Positions 14,101 to 26,100 of a DNA stretch of 64,000 nt are shown in pieces (within the stretch, counting starts at the first letter, position 1; each line of letters begins with the position of its first letter). This stretch comes from Athripsodes cinereus. Lineage: Eukaryota > Arthropoda > Insecta > Trichoptera > Leptoceridae. The notes beneath the pieces were generated by a model that worked only from the letters and a program-made list of their open reading frames with translations, was not told the DNA's origin and did not search any database. Location of the stretch: NCBI GenBank assembly GCA_947579605.1, contig OX388325.1, positions 11,217,572 to 11,281,571 of the forward strand. The letters are read 5' to 3'. A program made the translations under genes and the position numbers.

Positions 14101-17100
14101 GCTATTAACAAAATGGCACCATCGTGCCTCACAGAGCTTTGTCTCCTTGACTCGACCACTAGAAGACCTCTGTGCTCTTCGGAACTGGCCGTGAATAGAC
14201 TTACTGAGCCCAATAGAGCCGGTAAGTCTAACTTCTATGAGAGGGCCTTTGGTGTTGTTAGACCGGTTATGTGGAATCGCCTACCGGTGCCATTGAGAGA
14301 TAGTCAGACTGTCACCAGCTTCAGAAGCAAATTAAAAACTGAACTCTTCACTGGCGCCCTTGAGACGGTCTAGGGACTGTTAAACGGCGTCAAAAATAAA
14401 ATAAAATCATCCAAAATCATCATCATCATTAAACTCCACGGGACTAACGCATCAATGAACCTACTTATTTTTTTAAAAGACTAATAAATTAAACACTTGT
14501 TGCTGTCTGTTCCAGGTTTAAGAGATCAAGATATGGACATATCTTCTGATATTGTGGATGTCGTGGAGGCTACGTCACCCACATATGAATCATCTCTAGC
14601 ACACAGTAAGCCATAATATATTTTTTTTATGTTAATAATTTTATTGACACTGAAGCTGAAAAAACATCAATATTCCTTTATAATTATCTTAAAAATATTC
14701 AAATTTACAAATTTCCTTAGATTTCTTACTCATTTACACATTAATATTTAAGATTGAAATTATGAATGTTTACTAATATTAAATGTGAACTGTATTATTT
14801 GTTAATTGTTTAGCCATTTTAGATTCTGATGATGACGAGCCGCCGATGACTCCGCTAGTTAAGTTCCTCGTGGAGATGGGCTTCCCTAGGAGGGATGTGG
14901 ATGCCGGAATCAAGGCATTAGGTCAGTAGTATAACATATAAAAATGTCTCCCAATCAAAAGACCCTGACCAGGTTGACTTCTTTGTGTAATTCTTTTGTG
15001 AGATTCAAACAGCTCTCTGATGTCATCTCACAGACTTAATACTTCATAAAAGAAATGCTATTTTAGTGGGTTACTAATTCCTCTGATCGGCTGTTTATGA
15101 TCAGATATTGTGTGAATTATTTATTTTGACTTCTTCTACAAGATTTCGACGATCTGGATGTTTCTCTTTCACAATATACCGTTCATGTGACAATGATATT
15201 AGAGCACTAGGAATGTAGTGAGAAGACGTGACTCAATTGTCACAAAGAAGTTCTGAATGATAGGTTATATTTTGCGGGAACAAAAATATCTATTGACCGG
15301 AAGATGTATAAAATTCATCATATAAAGAGTTTGATCTGTTTCAGTAGGCTGTGGACAGAATATGGAGAGCACAGATCAGCATGTTGTTGTACAGATGGTC
15401 AGCTGGCTGCTAGAGCATCCTTCTCCCGAAACCTACGTCCAGTCAGACACTGCAGAGCCTCCCAAGGTATTGTTGATAAGTTTTCAATATTCTTTATTTA
15501 TTCGAAGAATAAATAAAGAATATTTATAATATTTATAATATTTATAATATTTATATATTTATAAATAAATTTGGGGATTCCAATCGAAGATATTGGAATC
15601 CCCAAATATCGACTTAAGCGTAAGGAAGAACCTTACTAAAGCCTTTGTATGGAGCATTCTGCTTTATGGTTGTGAGACATGGACCATCAGCAAGAGTGAA
15701 AGCGGACGGTTGGCGGCCTTTGAGATGTGGTGCTACAGACGCATGCTTAAGATCCATTGGTCGGAGCACGTCGAAAACGAAGAAGTCTTAACCAGGGTAG
15801 GCGAAAAAAGGCAACTCCTTAAGAGAATCAGCCAACAACGAGCTAACTGGATTGGCCACAACATCAGGCACCCAGGACTACTCATCGCCATCGCGGAGGG
15901 TAAGACCGAGGGAACAAATGGCAGAGGCCGACCAAGAGACGCATATATGGACCAACTGAAGAGGGACATGAACTGTGGCTCATACGTAGAGCTTAAAAGA
16001 CTGGCTGAGAATAGGGAGGAATGGAGAAGAAAAACCAAACTCGTTGCAGACCAATCCAATGGATTGTAACTAAATATATATATTTATTATATAAATTAAT
16101 TCAACTTTACATATATCTACATTATCACATTATCACATTACCCTACATGTGGGTTAGTCAGTGAATTACGTGCTGTATGTAATAAACACTTGCTGTAACA
16201 TATTGTGAATGGACGACTTCAATCTGGGTTTTATGAGTTCGGCCTTGTGAACAAGGGGTCCGTGGTTCGATCCCAGGTGCCGGCAAACTCCCCTTTCACA
16301 ACACAAGCTTTTAGCTTACTGTGAAAGGTGTATAAGGTTGTATTTGGGCTTATAACAAAACCCAGATATATCTTTTAAAAAAAATTAACTCAAACACACC
16401 CCAAACACCCTAGCAGTAAGCAATGTGCTTGTATCATGAAAGCGGAGTAGGTCGACAGTATTCAAACCGTGAATCGCTAGTTGAATGTCCGAGATTACTA
16501 TTAGACTACAGACATTTTCTTATATTTTACTAATACCTGACTTTTATATAAGACACTTCAAAAAATACAAATGAATTTAAAGCAGTTTTTTTTTCATGTA
16601 GGTTTTCATGTTTATAAAAGAAACGAAAATATTTTATGTTCTTTGTTTTATTACAGAATACAAATAGGCAGTACAAGAAGCGTTCAGACTTTACAAATGA
16701 TGATGACTACGCTCGCTATGTGAGTGAGAAAGTTAGACCTGGACAACCAGTACGATGCTGTCAGGCTTACGAAGAGGTAGGGTAAAATAAAAAAAAACTA
16801 TATCTGTCTTATCTTTGTATATACAATATCTCCATAAGTGGAAAAACCAGCAGACCAACTACTAAATGCAATAAATATGCAAGATCTTCTCCGAACTACG
16901 AATAGTGACACTTTAGATCCATTTTTTTAACATTAGGCTCTCTTTTGACCTTCCACTCTTCTAGTTTGTGGACACTACATCCACTTTCTTTCTGTGATGA
17001 TCCTTACATCATCAACCTATTATTATGTAATTTGAAACAAGTGTTTCTTTCTACTATAAATTATTGATCCCGAGAGAGACGTCTTTCCACTTATCAGGTC

Positions 17101-20100
17101 ATTATCGATCTCTATTTTGCAGAAAGAAACGCTTGTTTCAAATTACATAATTATGGAATTCTACTAGGTGTGCACCGACAGTTAATAAATCAACCTATTA
17201 GCTTAAGGCCTTCCCTTCTTCAGTATACCTTATTACTGGTGAATTGAAGATGGTAAATGTCTTTTGGGTTATGTTTTATGAATAATACATGCCTTTTACA
17301 ATAGGACACTGGAAAACTTACAGAAAAGGGTGGGAGGCATATTCTATTTTGGGGACTATACTACTATACTATACCCTCACGCCATGTCCCAGGAGGGGTA
17401 GGCAGAGAGAACGGAACGCCATATAGATCTATCCTTACATACTTCTTTCGCTTCCTCTACATTCATCCAGTTTCTCATACATGCACGCCGATTTCTCTTA
17501 CTCAGCACGCGTCCGTCCTTAAGAATTTGGTCCACGTGATCAAGCCACATGGTTCTTGGACGTCCGCGCTTCCTCACACCCCTTCTTTCAGATAAATACA
17601 TCCTCTTCGTCATCCTTTCATCTCGCATTCGCTCAACATGTCTAAACCATCTCAACTTGCTTACACGCATTCTGTCCACAACACTCCTCTCACATCCGCT
17701 CATTCTCCTGATATCCTCATTCTTCACTCTATCTTGCAATGTTTTACCAACCATTCTTCTCAGTGAACGCATCTCCACAGCATTTATTCCACTCTCATCC
17801 TTTTTCAACCACGTCCAAGTTTCGCTTGCATACATAAGTGTCGGTACCAGAATGGTATTGTGCACTAGCATTTTTGCCATATTCGACACACTGCTATTGC
17901 TAACAATGGGTCGAAGTGCACCATTCACTCTAGCACCGGCGACTTTTCTTCTTTCAATGTCCTTATCAAATCTTCCATCCCTCGCAAACAGACTTCCCAA
18001 ATAATTTATACTTAGTATTATTTTGTAATGTATTTTTTATTGATTTCATTTTCAGGTACGACTGGGTGATTTGGGCCGAATTATCCGTGTGGACAGGGAG
18101 AGACTGCATGATCTCAATTTAGAGGTGAATATAAACTTTTGTAATAAAAATGCCTTAAGTTTGTTGTATCAAATGCACGTTGAGTGAGGTAATTATTGTC
18201 AGAGAACATGTTTGTCACATTGTACCTAATATGAATAATCTAGCTTAAAAACGAAGGTCTCTGTGCAGGTAAATCCCAACACCAACACGATAAAGATATA
18301 ATTTATTTTCTAGGTTGAATGGTATCAACGTCGCGACTCTGTATATTGGGTGCGCTTTATTCATGTAGAACTCTTAGGCAGCGTTCCACAGCAGCCAAAC
18401 TCTAGCCAACAACACCATCACAATCCGCAATCGTCTTCGCATCAAGGACAGAGTTCATCGTCTTCATCATCGCTACATCATCACAACCAGTCACAGAGAT
18501 CCTCTCAACTCGAGCATAATAATGCCAATTCAGCTCCGTTGAGGGTTGGAGATATGGTTAAAGTGAAAGCGAGTGTTGTACAACCGAGATATAAGTGGGG
18601 CTTTATAGATCATAGCAGTGTTGGAGTTATTACTAGTAAGAACATGTTTTTAGAAGTAATTATGAATTATTTTTCTTTTTTTTTAGAGAGTTTTTAAAAG
18701 AGTATAATTTTAACCTTTTTGTGGTTGTAATAGTAAGGTTTCCTTTTATACATTTGTTTCTTGTTATTAAATTGATACATGGTTCCAAAGTATGATTCCA
18801 AACCATATGGATCAAATTCTTATAGACTGTGTTGAGTAAGAGAAATCATGAATCATGAGTGATGTTGAATTGAAAGATCTGTATGGCATTTTGTTCTCTC
18901 TCTGCTTACCCCACAGGGATACACGAGGGATAGTATAATAAATATTGTGTGAATACAAACATTACAAAAATCATTGAATTTGTAAAATGTTACGACTTCC
19001 TAAAGTTAATTAAATAATGAAATTATAATATTATATTGCAAAAAATTGATGGTTTACACAATTAATTATTATTAAAATGTTATTCTAAAAATCTACACTA
19101 GAGAAATCAGAATTATTGTCTTTTGTTTTTACATTATGATAAAAAATTATCAAATTCTTTAGTTCTCTTCAATACGAGTACTTTTTTATGAATAGCAAAT
19201 TTTTTACTTCATGGAGTACCCGGTAAAAAATAGGTCTCCCACTCTTCAGTACAGTAGCAGTAGATTTTTTACTTCATGGAGTACCCGGTAAAAAATAGGT
19301 CTCCCACTCTTCAGTACAGTAGCAGTAGATTTTTTACTTCATGGAGTACCCGGTAAAAAATAGGTCTCCCACTCTTCAGTACAGTAGCAGTAGATTTTTT
19401 ACTTCATGGAGTACCCGGTAAAAAATAGGTCTCCCACTCTTCAGTACAGTAGCAGTAGATTTTTTACTTCATGGAGTACCCGGTAAAAAATAGGTCTCCC
19501 ACTCTTCAGTACAGTAGCAGTAGATTTTTTAAATTTACTCATTTTAAATAACTTACTCAAAATTTACTTTCCTAGGTATATCAAGCAATGGCCGTGATGT
19601 GACTGTAGACTTCCCCCAACAGCCCGGATGGACAGGACAACTAAGTGAAATGGAGAGGGTGCTTCCTGCTAACGAAGGTGGTAACGAAGAGGAGTCTATA
19701 GTGACTAGTTGGAGGGGATGTATACGTACTCTGAGGGTGTCTTCAGGGGCTACAGGGGCTGCTAATCTTTTGGACGGGAAGCCCTTTACATACTGGCAGA
19801 GCTCCACTGGGAAAGGGAAGGTAAGATAATTCATTGAAGATGTTCGATACCCGCCCAGGGCAAAATGAAGAATGACCTTTATGAAATTGTTCTAGATCTG
19901 GGTGTTACGTGTATTTATATATTCAACGCTTGATACGTACCTGCGTACTCTCCGCTGGTTACTCCCCTTTAGAATCCAGCCAGTGTCCAAAAACCACAGC
20001 CTCCGGCTTAACTCAGTCTTATCTCTTTAGGCGGAGGTGCAGGTCCCGATCAAAAGTATATGTACTTATTGGTTCGGTTTCTCTCTCTCTTTCTCTATTC

Positions 20101-23100
20101 TTGCCTTTTGGCTCTATGACAGAGGGATAAGTGGGGTGTCCTACTCTCTACTTAAATTAAAATCTTAGTTTGGTATGACTCACGTTTATTGAGATATAAA
20201 AGCAAAAAGAAAACAACATTTAACAAAAGAAAACCTAAGGCTATGTGTGTTACAACTAATTTTGTTATTCCTGATAATCAATCAATCAATAAATCAAATC
20301 AAAGAGAAAAAAAATAATTTCACCATAAACATTTAGCAATAGGTTCACATTCATGCACATAGAATATTTATAGGTATACAGTATCAATTTGGCACATGCA
20401 CATCTTAGAATATATTATAGTATCAACTTAGGGAGACAATTGTTCCCTTTCTCTGAATATTTATATGTATACAAATTTGCATTTTATTGATTAACCATAG
20501 TAATGACATTACTATCCTGGACAACTCAGGATTTCACTGTTTTGCGGAAAATCACCGCAAGGGCACACATATATTATCATTCAATATATTAGGTCTTATA
20601 TTAATTACTCTACTCCCAGATACCCTGATTTGTTGCAATACAAAAAAAATCAAATAAAAAAATAAAAGGATTGAAGTCAAATTATGATTGAGCCCTACTT
20701 ATCAGAGACAATTGAAACAGAAAAACTCAAATCGTCATAGAAAATTTCAATATTTAAGTTGTACTGTATAATATGTAAAAATTGTTTATTTGTATTAAAA
20801 ATAGAATACAAAAAAAATAAACTCTATTCACAACCACCTTAGGATTCGTTACGTGAATTAAATAACTCCCAACTTATCGCTAGGTACATATTCAGTTAAT
20901 ATTGGATATTGCATAATTTCATAAAAAATAACAATCAAAGAAAAAAAACTAAAACCAAGTGAAAACAAAACAAAAACCCCTTTCTTCCTTGTCTACTCTT
21001 CCTATTTCGTTCCAGCGATTTCTCTATCCCAATACCTGACTATCATGTCTATATAAGATATCAATATTCTTACGGCTGTCCGACGGGAAAGGCCTTCTGG
21101 GATGATTCCACGTTTCTGGTCGTTCCTATTCCCACGATCCAGTTGGTAACGTTCCTTCAGTCACGACACACAACGATTCACTTGTTGGACGTCCACGCCC
21201 TCAGCTTTGTGTTCATATAACAATGTTCTATAACACCTACACCAGTCTATGCGAAAGATGACAGCTTGCCTGAATTCAGCTGATTAAATAACTTCACAAT
21301 ATCGTTTCAACCTGTGAGTAGAAACGATATTATTTCTATCACGATTGTCCAGGGAGTTTCAGATACCGATTTAGGTACTATTATTAAAACACTGCGCTAT
21401 TTACCTTTAGTAGGTAGATACAAAAAATCACAAATAAAGTCATTAATTCTCCTCCGGTCACAATTCTAAAGTCTGATTTAATTTAATTATTATTATTACC
21501 AATATAATTATCTATCACCAATTTCTCACTCAACAGATACGTCCTGTTCTCACCTCGATTTACAGAAAGTCACGAAGGAATTAATGATTTCTCCCCCGAT
21601 CACAATTATATAATCTGACTCGTTTGCGTGTATTTAATTTAATTATTATTACCAGTAATTATCTATCACCAATTATTCACTCGCAGAATGTTTTTACTAG
21701 TTCGATGGAATAGCACTATCACAAAAATTATTTTCTAAGTCAAAACAAAAAAAAAAAAAACATGTAGATATATTCAATCGATATCAAAAATAAAACTGAC
21801 TATCTACACTGACAATGATCTTCCACCAAAGCAATACGGCTTTTCTCTAGTCAGATCGACAACAGACGCGCGACCTCTGACCGTTTTCTCTCTCGAAAGC
21901 GAAATTCGGAATCTGACCCAGATCTCATTGTGCAACGATATTTATCAATTAAGACACTTTCTCCCTCTGCTAAGATCAAACTATGCCATCTTCAAAAACC
22001 GCCCCCTACCCTATACCTAATCATCTCATTGGTTCGTCATTAGCCAATCAGCGCACCATTTAAACAATAAGACACATGGTCCCTAAGGTCGAACACTCCC
22101 AGGGCCAATTCCAACTATAGGGCACCCACAGCGTTTGCCCTGGGCGCGAGAAAAAAAAATATTACCAACACAATAAATTGTTATTATTTTTTTTGTTATC
22201 TACTATATTTCTTCTTTATTTGATTTTAATCTCTACCCGTACATTAAACTGGTTGTAATGTTGACACTGTGCAAAGCCTATATACTTTTCCGTGTTCCCT
22301 ATATTTTTTTTTTTTTTTTTTTCTCTTTTCCTCAAATCCCTTATCATTACAAGTTATTCTGAAGACGCGATGATGTGACTCTTTTCTTTATAATATTACG
22401 TTTCCCTAACAGTACAACGTTTTATTTTAATTTTTTTTTTTTTTTTTGACGTGTGTTTTTTTATTTTCCTTAGCCATGGTAAAATTTCCTCCTAGAGACG
22501 CCCCAGGCCCGGTAGTATATATTTTTTTTAAACCCATAAATCTTTGTCCATAATTCTACGCCCCTTCTGGTCAAACCCCGTATGGTCAATATCTCCCAAA
22601 GGACGTGGACTCCTAAGTTGCCCAACTTGCGCGTCTAATTTATTTAAAGTTCTCACTTTCTTATTTCGTGTCTACCCCTTCCGAACACATCGTGGATCGC
22701 CAAGGTACATCCTGTCTTACATTCTCCACGCCAAGAAAAACCCCTGAGAAAAAAATGTATCTACGTAATCAAGATTTTATTTTTCTCCGGCAATGAATTT
22801 ATGTATTCACGGCTACCCTTATTTAGACTACCAATTATGATGAATAATGATTTTTTTTTTTTTTCGGCCAGCTTTCACAATTTCATACCCGGATTTATTT
22901 TTCAATTCTTTTTCTGATTATCAAAGTCTGTCGCGCCACTGTCCATTTACGACTTCTATTGAAATGGCCTCAGTGGGTGACATCCTTACAAAATTCTCCG
23001 AAAAGACATTTTTTGCTGTTCCATTTTTCTACCTAATTTTAATGTTTATTTAACAAGTAATTTACGACCGTCCCGGTCAAAATTTTAAACTACTTATAAA

Positions 23101-26100
23101 AAATGTCTGGATTACGTTTCATTCTACAAATTACTGAAGATCTATTTAATTTATTACATCCAAAACACGATTTTAAATTTTTGCTATATCCTCTTCCCAC
23201 GAATATTATAAGTCATGTTCTATATCTATTTAGTATTTTTTTTATACCTATCACATAATTCTCATTATGAAATTCGCCAATAATTATCACACATATCACG
23301 CTTTCTATATGCGTGTTTTGTCGCATTAGTATCTATAATACATGATTCAAATCTTAGTTTTGGGATTACCTTAATCTGTTTAAATTGTCTCTACATGTCG
23401 ATGTAAAATCTATTTTGTACAATGCCTTTAACTCATTATTGTAAAAATAATGTTTAATCAATGCACAAAAAGCTAGATCATCATAATAAACATGCATTTT
23501 TCAATAAGCCTTAATTTTCTCTGTCTCTAGCACTGGATTCGTCTAGAGATGCAATGTGGTGTTCTGATCAGGCGTCTCGCTCTCCGTCTTCACCCAGACT
23601 GTGCCTCATATTGTCCCAGTACTGTACTAGTACGTGGAGGTCCCCACAACACATCCACAACTGAAGGAGGGGAATATAGCGCGGATATGAGAGATCTGCG
23701 TACAGCACATCAGCCTTCATGGGCCACGGGTCCTGTGTTGTTGGAATTACTCAAGGATGTCAAAGAGGTATAAATATACTTTCTTTCAGTGAAAAATTTG
23801 TTCAAAATAGGAATAAGTAGTGTTTGATTCTTCCGACCAACTGGCCAACTGCATGATGATGATGAAATATTTTTTATACATTAATTATTTTTCATTACTT
23901 ATTACTAATGTATTTATCTATCTATTAACTGCAAATAATAAACACACAAGTTGTCCTCTTAGTGCCAATAAAAAAATACATTCAAAATGTCCAAAGAAGA
24001 ACCATTAGTCGATGAGATCAACTTTACCCGATACAATGCATACAAATAAATAAAAATGCAAATTCACAATCCAAGTTTGTATAAAATATTTACAAATAAA
24101 CATAATTTTGTTGTTATTTTCAGTATTACGGATGCATTGAGATAGCTGTGAAGCAATGTTGGAATGGCGGAATAGACTGTAGAATACATGGACTGCTCAT
24201 CAACGGAGTCAGAATGCCTAATGCCAATGCCGAGGCTATCAAGGTATATTTATTTATATTTATAAATGGGGTATGGTATGCACTGCAACCTATAAGATCT
24301 ATTGTACTCCCCCTACTTAGCTTTCCCGGTGTTACCAGTCAAAGCGAACCGTCAAGTCCTAGACAGGATCTTTAAGGGGATCCAAGGTGTGGAGAGATTC
24401 CACTTGTACCCAGTGTCTGCCTAGCAAGGTGTTATTTAATGATCAACTTATATTTTGGAATGATAATATTTATTTATTTATTCTTTTCGTCTATCATGTT
24501 GCAATTTTTTCATAATTATTGTCGTTGATTGTGTTGTATTTTTGCAGGCAATGAGTTTTCTTTCTGAAGATTGGAGTGATGCAGATGCATCCAATGTGTT
24601 GACTGTGGACACACCACTCTCTATACCAGAAGACTGTCCTAAGGTTTGTTAATAAATAATACTGCACTGTCTATAAGATTCCTAGGTATCGATACTGATC
24701 ATCTTATTAATAAACATGCTCATCAAACTAGGCAAGTCATCAAGAACCAATCAAATGAAAAAAATAACATGATTTACATTTTGATCAGTGTTTACTTTTT
24801 TCGATAAATTGATTTGGGTTTATAATATCGCCTATACTCACCAAATGAACAATGCAAACACGAGTTTTTTTTATCTACTACTATTACTACACCATTACAT
24901 AGTTCGTCGGTAGCCTGGGGGTAGAGTCTCGGTCTCGTGAACAAGGGATCTGTGGTTCGATCCCAGGTGCCGACAAACTCCCCTTTCACGACACAAGCTT
25001 TTAGCTTAGTGTGAAAGGTGTATAAGGTTGTATTTGGGTTTATAACAGAACCTAGATATATCTTTTTTAAAAAAAAAAAAATACGGAATATCCCACAATT
25101 GGGGTAGCCAGCTGATTAACCGCATCTAATAAACATGCAGATTGTCCTCCATGTCACAATAAAAAAGAAATCAGGATGGGTGATGTGTCTTATGACTGTA
25201 TCAATTATTGTAGATGTTGATTGCTCTTACACTGATTACAGTAATTTTATTTTATTAATTGGGGTGAAATATGCACCGCGACCTATAAGATCTATTGTCC
25301 TCCCCTACTCAGTTTTACCGGTGTTGCCCGTCAAAGCACACCCTCAAGTCCCAGATATCTTATGAAGTCTAGAATCTTGAGGGGATCCAAGGTGTGGAGA
25401 GACTCTACTTCTACCCAGTGTCTACCTAGGGCTTTGATTCTTGCGAATACCACGGCATTGCATTCCGCTAGGAGATGTCGAGGAGTCTCGGCCTCTTCTT
25501 CGCAAAAATTAATTCACAAGAATTACAGTGATAAACTCTGTATATTTTTTTGTATAATTGTTGATTTTTGTTGCTGTGTGATGGTTAATATTGTAACCAA
25601 TGTACAGAATAAAATAAAGTAACTGAAAAGAAAAGACAAAGAAAATAATTGTTTGTGTCTCTTTCTTTTTCGTGCATGCAAAGAAAAAAGATTCAGAATA
25701 TTACAATGCGTAATTTGGAGCATAATTTGTACACAGCTAAAAGTGAGAAGAAGAGATTTATATATTCTATATTTAGGACTTAATTGTTTTTATTTATTTA
25801 TTTATTCTATATTTAGGACTAAATTGTTTTTATTTTGCAGGTATACGTTTGGGGACTGAATGACCGTGGGCAGTTGGGTGGTGTGGCTGGATCTAAAGTG
25901 AAAGTGCCCACATTGCAACCAACCCTTAGCAATCTGAGACCTACCCACATAGCAGGGGGCTCAAAGACACTCTTCATTGTGTCCCATGATGGAAAGGTAA
26001 GACCAAAATTTATTTGTCACTATAAATTTCAATAAAACATTTGTTTCTCTCTTACCGCAAAAAGTTGAACTTTTGAAGAATGTGCAAATATTTCTTATAA

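Larger units (their letters stand above)
24644..25840 (+). other. 1.2-kb HERC2 intron filled with repeats
   Basis: Contains SINE family 1 copy C (24899-25072), a D1 copy (25084-25200, minus) and an antisense LINE RNase H fragment (25334-25508). The remainder, including 25510-25840, is AT-rich with a short duplication of attctatatttaggact (about 25765 and 25804) next to the exon 32 acceptor. Confidence 0.55.

Noticed and set aside
18636..19575. Search for a hidden ZZ zinc-finger exon in the intron before exon 28
   Set aside because: I saw no C-x2-C repeated pattern with splice sites there; the intron holds a decayed LINE and the 65-bp array.
24899..24975. tRNA gene
   Set aside because: A and B boxes are present but the cloverleaf is incomplete and the sequence continues into a body and poly(A) tail shared by three other copies: a SINE.
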